From Pseudomonas sp. SLFW (GTDB lineage Bacteria; Pseudomonadota; Gammaproteobacteria; Pseudomonadales; Pseudomonadaceae): DNA of 64,000 nucleotides. Under the pieces are notes generated by a model. The model searched no databases, was not told where the DNA came from, and was given only the letters and a program-made list of their open reading frames with translations. Numbering within the stretch: position 1 is the stretch's first letter; every line of letters starts with the position of its first letter. The stretch is taken from NCBI RefSeq assembly GCF_009905615.1, contig NZ_JAAAKW010000004.1, positions 372,001 to 436,000 on the forward strand. The letters are read 5' to 3'. Position numbers and translations under genes: made by a program. This document shows, piece by piece, positions 17,444-25,781 of this stretch.

Positions 17444-17476
17444 GAGGATTACGCTCGTCCTTGGGATTGGCGACAT

Positions 17477-18457
17477 TCACCCCGCACTAAACCGCTCCCG
17501 ATACGCCTGCGGCGTGACCGCCACCGCGCGCATGAAGCTGCGGCGCAGGGTTTCTTCGGTGCCGAAACCGCAACGGTCGGCGATGCGTTTGATCGGCAAG
17601 GCGCTGTCTCCCAACAACCGGCGCGCCGCTTCGACCCGCAGCTGTTCGATGGCGCGGGCCGGGGTGTTGCCGGTGTGGGCGCGGTAATGGCGGACGAAGC
17701 TGCGTTCACTCATGCCCACTTGGGCGGCGAGGGTGGCGACGGAAAGGTCGCTCGCGAGGTTGTCGAGCATCCAGGCGTGCAAATCGCCAAAGCGGCTGTC
17801 CTGACTGCGCGTGGCGTGCTGCATCGACAGCGCGGTGCTGAACTGCGATTGTCCCCCTGGCCGTTTGAGGAACACCACCAGGTCCCGCGCCACGGCCAGT
17901 GCCACCGGGCGTCCAAGATCGGCTTCGACCATCGCCAGTGCCAGGTCGATGCCCGCCGTCACGCCTGCCGAGGTCCACAGCGCGTCTTCGTTGATGAAGA
18001 TCGGGTCGGGGTCGACCTGCAAGGCCGGGTAGCGCTGAGCCAGTTGGTCGCAACTGTCCCAATGGGTCACCACGCGATGCCCGTCCAGCAACCCCGCTTC
18101 CGCCAGCAAAAAGGCGCCAGTGCAGACCGACGCTACCCGCCGCGCACCTGCCGCCTGATCACGCGCCCATTGCACCAGCGTCTGATCCTTCAACGCGGTG
18201 TGAACCCCGCGACCACCCGCAATGATCAAGGTGTCAGAGGGCGTTTCGGGCAGGGGTTGCGTGTGCAGACCCAGGCCCGCCCAAGACACGACGCTGCCTT
18301 CTTGTCTGGCGATGACGGCAGGGGCGTACGGGGTTTCGAAGCCTTGTTCCACTGCGTGTTCGTTGGCCGACGCGAAGACCTGCAACGGCCCGGTCACATC
18401 AAGCAACTGCACATTGGGGAAGGCCAGAATATGGATGGCTCTGAGGGCGTGGGTCAT
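17477..18457 (-). CDS. GlxA-family regulator (DJ-1/PfpI domain plus AraC HTH)
   Basis: A 326-residue regulator with an N-terminal DJ-1/PfpI-like amidase domain and a C-terminal AraC-type DNA-binding domain. The first has FPNVQLLDVTGPLQVF and the nucleophile elbow ASVCTGAFLLAEAGLL. The second has LSVATLAAQVGMSERSFVRH and IADRCGFGTEETLRRSF. The chosen start is the ATG at 18457, giving MTHALRAIHILAFP; a TTG four codons earlier is less likely. It is divergent from a gene for a stand-alone DJ-1/PfpI protein of related sequence. That gene is its most probable target. Relatives regulate choline, carnitine or arginine use, but no such link is visible here. Confidence 0.9.
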   Translation of the reverse strand: MTHALRAIHILAFPNVQLLDVTGPLQVFASANEHAVEQGFETPYAPAVIARQEGSVVSWAGLGLHTQPLPETPSDTLIIAGGRGVHTALKDQTLVQWARDQAAGARRVASVCTGAFLLAEAGLLDGHRVVTHWDSCDQLAQRYPALQVDPDPIFINEDALWTSAGVTAGIDLALAMVEADLGRPVALAVARDLVVFLKRPGGQSQFSTALSMQHATRSQDSRFGDLHAWMLDNLASDLSVATLAAQVGMSERSFVRHYRAHTGNTPARAIEQLRVEAARRLLGDSALPIKRIADRCGFGTEETLRRSFMRAVAVTPQAYRERFSAG

Positions 18458-18568
18458 GGCCGGACTCAACTACAGGGTTGGCGGAAAATGTGGGCTGAAT
18501 GGCGTATCCGCCAGAGCCTATCTCGCTACAGTGAATTCGTCCACTTCACTCAATCAGGAGCCACCCTC

Positions 18569-19246
18569 ATGACCCTGCACATCGGCCTGCTGGTCTTTCC
18601 CAAGGTTCAACAACTCGACCTCACCGGTCCTTATGACGTGTTCGCCAGCCTGCCGGGCGTCACGGTGCACCTGGTCTGGAAAAACCTCGATCCCTTGCTG
18701 TCGAGCACCGGTCTCAGCCTGATTCCGACCCAAACCTATGAAAGCTGCCCGGACCTTGACGTCATCTGCGTGCCTGGCGGCGTGGGCATCGACGCGTTGC
18801 TGGATGATGCCGAGTCCCTCGCGTTCATCCAGCACCAGGCAAAAAACTCGCAATACGTGACCTCGGTCTGCACCGGTGCATTGGTGCTGGGCGCGGCAGG
18901 GTTGCTGGAAGGCAAGCGCGCGACCACGCACTGGGCGTCTCACAGCCTCTTGGAGAAATTCGGGGCGATTCCGGTTCATGAACGTGTCGTTCGGGATGGC
19001 AACCTGATGACCGGTGGCGGCGTAACGGCGGGGATCGATTTCGCCCTGACCCTGATCAGCGAACTCTTCGATGCAGACACCGCGCAGGCCGTTCAGCTGC
19101 AAATCGAATACGCACCCGCGCAGCCGTTCGATTCAGGTCGTCCGGACACCGCGCCCGCTCACATCCTTGCCCTCGCCCAGCAGCGTGCGGCCGCTGGGCT
19201 GGAAGCGCGTCGGCAGATCGTAGAGCGCGTGGCGGCCAACCGCTAA
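18569..19246 (+). CDS. inhA: DJ-1/PfpI family protein, isonitrile hydratase-like
   Basis: A 225-residue cytoplasmic protein of the DJ-1/PfpI family that closely resembles the isonitrile hydratase described from P. putida (isonitrile to N-substituted formamide). It shows FPKVQQLDLTGPYDVFASLP at the N terminus, ICVPGGVGIDALL, the cysteine elbow SVCTGALVLGAAGLLEG near residue 100, and TGGGVTAGIDFALTLI. The start ATG at 18569 follows CAGGAG. It is divergent from the GlxA-type regulator. The last four bases overlap the end of the convergent TetR gene. The enzyme name is by similarity; the physiological substrate is unknown. Confidence 0.85.
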   Translation: MTLHIGLLVFPKVQQLDLTGPYDVFASLPGVTVHLVWKNLDPLLSSTGLSLIPTQTYESCPDLDVICVPGGVGIDALLDDAESLAFIQHQAKNSQYVTSVCTGALVLGAAGLLEGKRATTHWASHSLLEKFGAIPVHERVVRDGNLMTGGGVTAGIDFALTLISELFDADTAQAVQLQIEYAPAQPFDSGRPDTAPAHILALAQQRAAAGLEARRQIVERVAANR

Positions 19247-19872
19247 ACGGTTGGGGCCTGCAACGGTATTTCGTACCAACAGAGGAAGAGGTCCAGCGCC
19301 GACTCCACCACGGACGCCTGTTTTTCGGGCGTCAGGATCGGTTCGTTGAGGGTGACCTGCGGCCAGAACGCGAACGCCTTGAGCAACGCGTGAATCTGCG
19401 ACGCAGCGAACCCTGGCTCGACGGCTTTCAAACGGCCGTCCTGCTGGGCGCCTCGCACCCAGACAGTGAACGTCTCTTCGCGTTCGTTGAGGCGGTTGAC
19501 CCACGCCTGGGCGCGTTCGGGGGAGTGGATGGTGGCACTGATGGCGACCCGTGCGAGGTCGAGGAAATTGCTGTCGGCCAGGGTTTTCATCTTGGCGTCG
19601 AGCAAGTCGCGCAGTTGATCGCGCAAGGCCACGCCAGGCCGATAAATGGCTTCAGGCTGTGCCGTGGCCCGTGCCCATAAGCGATGGAGCATTTCCGAGA
19701 ATAACTCTTCCTTGCTCGGGAAATGGTTGTAGACAGTGCGCTTGGACACCTCAGCCCGAGCGGCGATGCGGTCCATGCTGGTGACCTCGAAACCGTTGTC
19801 GCGAAATTCGGCAATCGCTGCCTGCACGATGGATTCACGTTTTCGGTCAGTCAGTCGTTGGGGCGCAGTCAT
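19243..19872 (-). CDS. TetR/AcrR-family regulator
   Basis: A 209-residue regulator with an N-terminal TetR helix-turn-helix (RIAARAEVSKRTVYNHFPSK at about residues 35-54) and a C-terminal helical ligand domain of the AefR-like type (VNRLNEREETFTVWV). It is divergent from the MBL-fold gene at 20091. A perfect palindrome, ACTACAC-T-GTGTAGT, lies in the shared gap about 95 bp from its start. Repression of the metallo-hydrolase gene and of itself is likely. Its 3' end overlaps the convergent inhA stop by four bases. The ligand is unknown. Confidence 0.9.
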   Translation of the reverse strand: MTAPQRLTDRKRESIVQAAIAEFRDNGFEVTSMDRIAARAEVSKRTVYNHFPSKEELFSEMLHRLWARATAQPEAIYRPGVALRDQLRDLLDAKMKTLADSNFLDLARVAISATIHSPERAQAWVNRLNEREETFTVWVRGAQQDGRLKAVEPGFAASQIHALLKAFAFWPQVTLNEPILTPEKQASVVESALDLFLCWYEIPLQAPTV

Positions 19873-19967
19873 GGCATCGCTTCTGGAAAGGTGAGGCTGG
19901 GAATGATCGCCAGCGAGAAAATTACACCGAGCAGTTTACTTCTCTTTGCCATTCGTGCAAGCTTGAA

Positions 19968-19982
19968 ACTACACTGTGTAGT
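19968..19982. promoter_or_regulatory. Candidate TetR operator
   Basis: ACTACAC-T-GTGTAGT is a perfect inverted repeat with seven-base arms in the gap between the divergent TetR and MBL-fold genes. Its size and symmetry match TetR-family operators. Confidence 0.65.
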
Positions 19983-20090
19983 GTAAAAGCCTGTTACAAC
20001 TTCTCGCTTACTTCTTTCCGTCGTATGCAACATTCTGCAACGCGTCCGCCGTTGCAGAAACCTCCACCCGTTTCATGGAGTCAGCACCTC

Positions 20091-21188
20091 ATGGCCTCGA
20101 TCGAAAAAAACCTCGATAACGCTTCCCCGTTGCCCGTTCTTTCTCGCGAGGAGGGCCGCTACTGCAACCAGAAGCCGATGCAGCGCTCCGGGTTCCTGAA
20201 GACGCTGCGCATTTTCTGGAACGCCATGGTCAACAAGCCTCGCCACACCCGCCCGGTGGGTGAGATTCCGGTTCAGCCGCTGTCCCGTCAGCAATTGTTG
20301 GCCGCGCCGAACAACACGGTGTACCGCCTGGGCCATTCGACGGTGCTGCTCAAGCTGCGCAACCAATATTTCCTGACCGACCCGGTGTTCGCCGAGCGTG
20401 CGTCGCCGATTCAGTGGGCGGGTCCTCAGCGCTTCCACCAGCCGCCGATCAGCCTCGAAGACCTGCCGCCACTGAAGGCGGTGATTCTGTCGCACAACCA
20501 CTACGATCACCTCGACCACATGAGCATCCAGGTGCTCAAGGACAAGGCTGAGCACTTCATCGCGCCGCTGGGCGTGGGCGACACGCTGATCGAATGGGGC
20601 GTGCCGGCCGAGAAGGTCCAGCAACTGAACTGGTGGCAATCGACGGAGATTCACGGCATTCGCTTCGTCGCCACGCCCGCCCAGCATTTCTCCGGGCGCA
20701 GCCTGCGCGACGGCAACCAGACGCTGTGGTGTTCGTGGGTGATGCTCGATGGCGAGCAACGGATTTTCTTCAGCGGTGACACCGGCTACCACGCGGGCTT
20801 CAAGCTGATCGGCGAGGAGTACGGCCCGTTCGACCTGACGCTCATGGAAACCGGCGCCTACAACGTCGACTGGCCAGACGTGCACATGCAGCCGGAAGAA
20901 ACCCTGCAAGCCCACATCGATGTGCGCGGCAAATGGCTGTTGCCGATCCACAACGGTACGTTCGACCTGGCGATGCATGCCTGGCACGAACCGTTCGACC
21001 GGATTCTGGCACTGGCCTGGGATCGTAGTATTTCGATCACCACACCGGAAATGGGCCAGCCGTTCTACATCGATTACCCGAGCCGAGGCGAGGCGTGGTG
21101 GATGAAAGTCGAAAAAGCGTCGGAGACCCCGGCGAAGCGTCGCCACAGTCGGCGATGCAACCGACAGCAGGCCGCGAGCCGCGGGTAA
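20091..21188 (+). CDS. MBL-fold metallo-hydrolase (RomA/NAPE-PLD-like)
   Basis: A 365-residue protein of the metallo-beta-lactamase superfamily, closest in design to the NAPE-PLD/RomA group. The metal-binding motif ILSHNHYDHLDH is near residue 133. Further ligand segments follow: VATPAQHFSGR, FFSGDTGYH and LPIHNGTFDLAMHAW. The preferred start is the ATG at 20091 (MASIEKNLDNASPLPV), with TGGAG upstream; an in-frame ATG at 20025 would add 22 residues. The C-terminal tail is very basic (KRRHSRRCNRQ). It is divergent from a TetR regulator that probably represses it. The substrate is unknown; phospholipid or lactone hydrolysis would fit the family. Confidence 0.88.
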   Translation: MASIEKNLDNASPLPVLSREEGRYCNQKPMQRSGFLKTLRIFWNAMVNKPRHTRPVGEIPVQPLSRQQLLAAPNNTVYRLGHSTVLLKLRNQYFLTDPVFAERASPIQWAGPQRFHQPPISLEDLPPLKAVILSHNHYDHLDHMSIQVLKDKAEHFIAPLGVGDTLIEWGVPAEKVQQLNWWQSTEIHGIRFVATPAQHFSGRSLRDGNQTLWCSWVMLDGEQRIFFSGDTGYHAGFKLIGEEYGPFDLTLMETGAYNVDWPDVHMQPEETLQAHIDVRGKWLLPIHNGTFDLAMHAWHEPFDRILALAWDRSISITTPEMGQPFYIDYPSRGEAWWMKVEKASETPAKRRHSRRCNRQQAASRG

Positions 21189-21216
21189 GTCAGCCAGATA
21201 GCCCGGTGAAGATCTT

Positions 21217-21307
21217 CTGTAGGAGCGAATTCATTCGCGAACGATGGATCAGGCGACAGAGAAAGATCGGCTGTTATATCGCTTCGTGAATAAATTCACT
21301 CCCACAG
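21217..21307. repeat. REP pair
   Basis: The left arm is CTGTAGGAGCGAATTCATTC and the right arm ends AATAAATTCACTCCCACAG, with some decay of the inverse. It lies after the MBL-fold gene, in the gap before the convergent small gene at 21372. Confidence 0.8.
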
Positions 21308-21371
21308 TCAGGTCCGGGTCAGGCGCCACCTATCGTCGCGACCTCAGGCTTCAACGCACCTCAGTCAGCAC

Positions 21372-21536
21372 TCAGGGCTTGTTGCGGTTACGGTCTGTGT
21401 CCTGATCCTGGCCTTTCGGATGCTCAGGATGACGAGGCTGCTCACCTTGCTGGTTCGCCTGTTTGTGCTGCTCTCCGACCTTGCCGGCGTTCTCCGGCGC
21501 GTGTTTCAGGTCTTCCCGGTCTGAGGCTTTCGTCAT
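21372..21536 (-). CDS. Small hydrophilic protein of unknown function
   Basis: A 54-residue, strongly hydrophilic and probably disordered product that begins MTKASDREDLKHAPENAG and is rich in Gln, Asp, Lys and Pro. The ATG at 21536 has a good ribosome site (AGGAG, eight bases before). It follows the Rieske/FAD reductase gene by 37 bp on the same strand and may be cotranscribed with it. No family is recognised. Its composition is reminiscent of small stress-related bacterial proteins, but this is only an impression. Confidence 0.65.
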   Translation of the reverse strand: MTKASDREDLKHAPENAGKVGEQHKQANQQGEQPRHPEHPKGQDQDTDRNRNKP

Positions 21537-21573
21537 GGCTATGTCTCCTTCGAGTCGATCGTCGTGCGTGTTG

Positions 21574-23127
21574 TCACGCACCTTCGCTCATTTGCTTGAT
21601 CAGCATCAGCGCCTCGTCCTTGAACAAGGGCTGTTTCATGCGTTCGGCCAGCAGGGCGACTTCCCGTTCGCGCTTGCAACCGACCACGGCAGCAACGGCC
21701 CCTTGCTTGCAGATCAGCGCCAGAAACTCGAAGGTCTCCGGTTCGCCGAGGTAAACGATGTCGTCCCACTCGTCCGCGTGACCCAGATAGTCCAGCCGCT
21801 TACCGAAATGGAAGGTCCAGAAATACGGCACGTCGCTGTAATGTTTTTCAGCGCCCAGCATGTTGCTTGCGGCGATCCGCGCCTGCTGTTGCGCCAACCG
21901 CCAGTGTTCGATCCGCAGCGGCCGGCCATTGATCGGGAAGGTGGCGATGTCGCCCGCCGCCCACACGTCCTTGCCTGCTTTCATGCCTGAGTCCACGCTC
22001 AGCGAACCATCTTCTTCCAGTTGCAGGCCGTCGACAAATTGCGTGGATGGAGAGACGCCAATGCCGATCAGTGCGAGGTCAACCGGCAGCCGCTCACCGC
22101 TGTTCAGCACGGCAGTTTCCAGACGTTTTTTGCCGCCATGGCCTTCGCCTTCAAAGCGGCTGATGTCCACATGGGTGCGGAACAGCACACCGTTTTGTTC
22201 ATGAAGGGCGCGCAACGCCTTGCCGATTCGCTCGCCCAATTGATCGGCGAACGGCACTTCATGGTGGGCGAGCACGGTCACGTTAACCCCGTGCTTGCGC
22301 AGCGCAGACGCGGCTTCCAGGCCGATGAAGCTGTCGCCGACGATCAGTGCCTGTTTGCCCGGCTTGGCAGCGGCGAGGATTTTCTTTGCATCGTCACGGG
22401 AACGCAGGGTCAGGACTTGCGGCAGGTCCGCGCCAATCAACGGCAGGGCGCGAGGTTCGCCGCCGGTGGTAATCAGTACGGCGTCGTAGGCAAAGCGGCG
22501 GCCGTCTGACAGGATCAGACGCTTGTTGACGACGTCCAGCTTCATGACCTCGCCTTCGATACGCTCGATGTGGTTTTCATCGTAAAACGTGTCGTCGCGA
22601 AGGGGCGGGGTTTCGTCGGGGCGCATGTCGGCCGCGAGTACGAATTTGCTCAGCGCCGTCCGGTCGTAACCCGGCGCGACCTCCCGGTCCACCAGCAACA
22701 AGCGGCCATTGAAGCCTTTTTCCCGCAGCGCACACGCGGCGGCCGTTCCGGCGGCACCGGCGCCGATGATGACAAAGCAGCGGTCGTCGTCGGGGCGGGT
22801 GTCGTGCTCGACAGATAGCGCCTGATCGTCGACGTGAATCTGATCGTCGATCACTTGCAGCGGGTAGCGGGTCAGGGCGTCCAGCGCAGGCGGTTCGCAC
22901 AGATGCCCGTCAGAAATCGCAAATTCCGCTTTGTGCCACGGACAGATCAAATGGCCGTTGCACACCGCACCGTCGGCCAGCGGGGCGCCCGCGTGGGGGC
23001 ACTCCGCCTGATAAGCGCGAAACTCATCGCCATGGCGCACCAGTACGACTGTTTTCTCGCCTGCTTCAACCTGAATCCCGCGATCTCGACGAAGATCGGC
23101 CAGGCTCGCGACTCGATGCATTGCCAT
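21574..23127 (-). CDS. Rieske-domain FAD-dependent pyridine nucleotide-disulfide oxidoreductase (AIFM3-like)
   Basis: A 517-residue fusion of an N-terminal Rieske [2Fe-2S] domain and a FAD/NAD(P) reductase. The Rieske ligands are visible as ECPHAGAPL and CPWHKAEF, about residues 38-64. The reductase has an FAD-binding GAGAAGTAAACALREKG near residue 124 and GDSFIGLEAASALRKHGVNV near 264. The ATG at 23127 (MAMHRVASLADLRRDRG) has GGAGG eight bases upstream; a TTG two codons earlier is unlikely. Such proteins look like ferredoxin reductases with their own Rieske centre, and the electron acceptor is unknown. It is followed by the small gene at 21372. Confidence 0.92.
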   Translation of the reverse strand: MAMHRVASLADLRRDRGIQVEAGEKTVVLVRHGDEFRAYQAECPHAGAPLADGAVCNGHLICPWHKAEFAISDGHLCEPPALDALTRYPLQVIDDQIHVDDQALSVEHDTRPDDDRCFVIIGAGAAGTAAACALREKGFNGRLLLVDREVAPGYDRTALSKFVLAADMRPDETPPLRDDTFYDENHIERIEGEVMKLDVVNKRLILSDGRRFAYDAVLITTGGEPRALPLIGADLPQVLTLRSRDDAKKILAAAKPGKQALIVGDSFIGLEAASALRKHGVNVTVLAHHEVPFADQLGERIGKALRALHEQNGVLFRTHVDISRFEGEGHGGKKRLETAVLNSGERLPVDLALIGIGVSPSTQFVDGLQLEEDGSLSVDSGMKAGKDVWAAGDIATFPINGRPLRIEHWRLAQQQARIAASNMLGAEKHYSDVPYFWTFHFGKRLDYLGHADEWDDIVYLGEPETFEFLALICKQGAVAAVVGCKREREVALLAERMKQPLFKDEALMLIKQMSEGA

Positions 23128-23190
23128 GTTCAATTCCTCCCAGGCTTTCTGTTGGGAGTCGGCGGGCTCGATAGAGGTTCACCGATTTTT

Positions 23191-23308
23191 CAGCTGCAAG
23201 CTTCGAGTGGCAAGGTGCCAGCTACGAGCAGCAAGCTACAAGCTGCAAGCAAAAACGCAATCGTGAGCATCTTGAGCGCTGCTTTTAGCTTGCCGCTTGC
23301 AGCTCGTC
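23191..23308. repeat. GCAAGCTGCAAGC-type degenerate repeat cluster
   Basis: This short stretch between the Rieske gene and the GFA gene is made of variants of CAGCTGCAAGC, including AGCAAGCTACAAGCTGCAAG. It ends with the inverse form GCTTGCCGCTTGCAGCTCG. The same words recur at 27656, 40961 and 41306. Confidence 0.6.
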
Positions 23309-23310
23309 AC

Positions 23311-23799
23311 TCACCGCTCTAAACCCAGGCGTTGATGCCAGTCGGCAATCGACTCTTCCGGATACTGTTCGAACTGCTGATCCTTCGGCCCGGCCTGGAC
23401 TTCGACCCACGACGCCTTGGAGTCGAGCAGCAGGTGCGTGTGCTCGGGCGGGGTGGGCAGGGGCGTGTCGATGGCGGAGGCGAACGGGTGAATCAGCTCC
23501 GGCCATTCCGGGCTGAACAGCCATAATGCACTGCCGCACTGCTTACAGAAATGCCGCTCGGCGCTGCTGGTGTGCACGTGTTTGTGTTCATCGTCGCGCA
23601 TTTTTGCGTGGTAGATGGCGATGCTGCTTTTGCCTTTGACCTTCAGGCTTTTGGCGTCGCCACCGAGATTGATGGCATAGCCGCCTCCGCCTTGAGTCTT
23701 GCGGCAGATCGAGCAATAGCAGCGTTGATAGGGGTAGGGGTGGGCGCTGTTCAGGCTGAACTCCACCGCGCCGCAATGGCAGGAACCTTCCAGATGCAT
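23311..23799 (-). CDS. GFA-family (CENP-V/GFA domain) zinc protein
   Basis: A 162-residue protein with the glutathione-dependent formaldehyde-activating/CENP-V domain. Zinc-binding cysteines are seen in [25 protein letters not shown] and [11 protein letters not shown]. Members are often annotated as formaldehyde-activating, but most have no proven activity. The protein is of normal length and starts [10 protein letters not shown]. It is divergent from the chemoreceptor gene at 23983 and follows a cluster of short repeats. No operon partner is evident. Confidence 0.9.
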   Translation of the reverse strand: MHLEGSCHCGAVEFSLNSAHPYPYQRCYCSICRKTQGGGGYAINLGGDAKSLKVKGKSSIAIYHAKMRDDEHKHVHTSSAERHFCKQCGSALWLFSPEWPELIHPFASAIDTPLPTPPEHTHLLLDSKASWVEVQAGPKDQQFEQYPEESIADWHQRLGLER

Positions 23800-23982
23800 G
23801 ATGGGCCTCCGTTCTCACTCGGGTCGACTCATAGGTCTAGACCTCGCACTGGCCCAAGATTTCCCGAACGTTCGATCGGATGTTTCATGAAGTGTTCGCT
23901 AAAGAAGCCCCGCTACACGTCGATAAGCAGAGGTCGTACGACAACTGCGATCACTGCCCCCCACAATAATGAGCCTACGGTC

Positions 23983-25608
23983 ATGAACCTACGCAACCTC
24001 ACCATCGCCCGACGTGCGGGCCTCGGTTTTACCCTGATTTCCCTGCTCGTCGCGTTGCTGGGCTGGTTTGCATTAAGCCAGATGTCCACCATCCGTCAGA
24101 GCGAGGTGGCGGTCGAGAGCAACTGGATGCCGAGCATGCGGCTGGTCAGCGAGATTCGCGAAGCCATGTTGCGCATCCGCACGATTTCGCTGCGCATGGC
24201 GCTGGACACCGACCCCAAGAGCGTCGGCACGTATAAGGGCCAGATGGACGCACGGGTCAAGGTGCTGACTGACAAACTGGGGACCCTCGACACGTTCATC
24301 GACACCCCTGAAGAGAAAGTGTTGTACGACAAATTCCGCAGTACGCTGGCCGATTACCAGCGTGGCCTGAGCCAGTCGTTCGTGTTGGCGGAAAGTGGCG
24401 ATACGAAAGCCATGAACACGTTGCTGCTGGTGGACATGAAAACCGCCGTCGATAATTCGGGCGCGCAGCTCGGCGACCTGACGGACTTCTATTCGCAGCA
24501 GGTCGAACAGGAAGGCAAGGCTGCAGAGTCTCAGTACCGCGCCTCGCGCAATGTGGTGTTGGTGTTCGTGCTGATCGCGGCGCTGGCGACCGTCATCCTG
24601 GCCCTGTGGCTGACCCGCAGCATCATCCAGCCGCTGGAAGAAGCGGTCACGGCAGCGGAATTCGTCGCCAAAGGCGATCTGACCCACGACATTCGCGTCG
24701 AAGGCAAGGATGAGGTCACGCGTCTGCTGACCGCGCTGCGTCTGATGCAAACCAATCTGCGCGGCACCTTGAGCCTGATCGCCAGTTCTGCCAGCCAATT
24801 GGCCTCGGCCGCCACCGCACTCAATACGGTCACCGAAGACAGCCATCGCGGGCTCAATCGACAGAACGCGGAAATCGAACAGGCCGCGACGGCGGTCAAC
24901 GAAATGACCTCTGCCGTGGAAGAAGTGGCGCGCAACGCGGTGTCCACGTCCCAGGCGTCCAGCGAATCCAACGACGCGGCGCAAGACGGGCAAGCGCGGG
25001 TGATTGAAACCGTGACCTCGATCCAGAACCTCTCCAGCAACGTGCAACACACCTCGGTACTGGTGCAGACCCTGGCCGATCAGTCCCAGGACATCGGCAA
25101 GGTGCTGGACGTGATTCGCTCCATCGCTGAGCAAACCAATCTGCTGGCGCTGAACGCCGCCATCGAGGCCGCACGCGCCGGGGAGTCGGGACGCGGCTTT
25201 GCGGTAGTCGCCGATGAGGTGCGCGCACTGGCCCATCGCACCCAACAATCGACGCTGGAAATCGACAAGATGGTCTCGACCATGCGCAGCGGCTCCAGCG
25301 ACGCGCTGGCGTCCATGTTGGTCAGCCGCACGCGGGCGACGGAAACGCTGGAACTGGCGCAAGGCGCGGGGGAGTCGCTGACCCGCATCACCTCGTCGAT
25401 CAACCAGATTTCCGAACGCAACCTGGTCATCGCCAGCGCCGCCGAAGAACAGGCGCAAGTGGCGCGGGAAGTGGACCGCAACATCGTCAACATCCGCGAC
25501 CTGTCGCAACAGTCGTCCTCCGGTGCCAACCAGATCAGCGCGTCGAGCACCGAGCTGTCGCGCCTGGCGGGGGAGTTGAACCAAGTGGTGACGCGGTTTC
25601 GCGTGTGA
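23983..25608 (+). CDS. Methyl-accepting chemotaxis protein
   Basis: A 541-residue transmembrane chemoreceptor. It has a first membrane helix at about residues 13-32, a periplasmic region of about 155 residues that fits a four-helix-bundle sensor, and a second membrane helix at about 188-208. A HAMP domain and a long cytoplasmic signalling bundle follow. The highly conserved hairpin tip is seen near residues 374-425 ([36 protein letters not shown]). The ATG at 23983 ([16 protein letters not shown]) is chosen because it places the first membrane helix correctly; longer in-frame starts add no family sequence. No C-terminal CheR-docking pentapeptide is present. The ligand is unknown. Confidence 0.94.
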   Translation: MNLRNLTIARRAGLGFTLISLLVALLGWFALSQMSTIRQSEVAVESNWMPSMRLVSEIREAMLRIRTISLRMALDTDPKSVGTYKGQMDARVKVLTDKLGTLDTFIDTPEEKVLYDKFRSTLADYQRGLSQSFVLAESGDTKAMNTLLLVDMKTAVDNSGAQLGDLTDFYSQQVEQEGKAAESQYRASRNVVLVFVLIAALATVILALWLTRSIIQPLEEAVTAAEFVAKGDLTHDIRVEGKDEVTRLLTALRLMQTNLRGTLSLIASSASQLASAATALNTVTEDSHRGLNRQNAEIEQAATAVNEMTSAVEEVARNAVSTSQASSESNDAAQDGQARVIETVTSIQNLSSNVQHTSVLVQTLADQSQDIGKVLDVIRSIAEQTNLLALNAAIEAARAGESGRGFAVVADEVRALAHRTQQSTLEIDKMVSTMRSGSSDALASMLVSRTRATETLELAQGAGESLTRITSSINQISERNLVIASAAEEQAQVAREVDRNIVNIRDLSQQSSSGANQISASSTELSRLAGELNQVVTRFRV

Positions 25609-25781
25609 TCGTGTTGCTGATGTCGCCTCTGCGGTTTGGCGCATGTCAGCGCTCCCTCTGGCAAGCGCTGCTTAAAGGATTCACCTCATTCACTTGCCTG
25701 ACCCGGCGTTGGCTTGCATGATTCTCCCCGACTAATAATTCCTGGCGGGCTGAACCTGCCGAGCAGATAGGTGACAAGGCA

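Larger units (their letters stand above)
17092..17476. other. Promoter and repeat region between the GntP operon and the GlxA-type gene
   Basis: This 385-bp gap holds the presumed promoter of the gntP operon, an AT-rich block with repeated motifs at 17271-17323, and a REP pair at 17353-17443. No credible gene is seen. Confidence 0.6.

Noticed and set aside
23551..23982. Upstream extension of the chemoreceptor gene
   Set aside because: The extension overlaps the GFA gene antisense and would put 144 residues before the first membrane helix.
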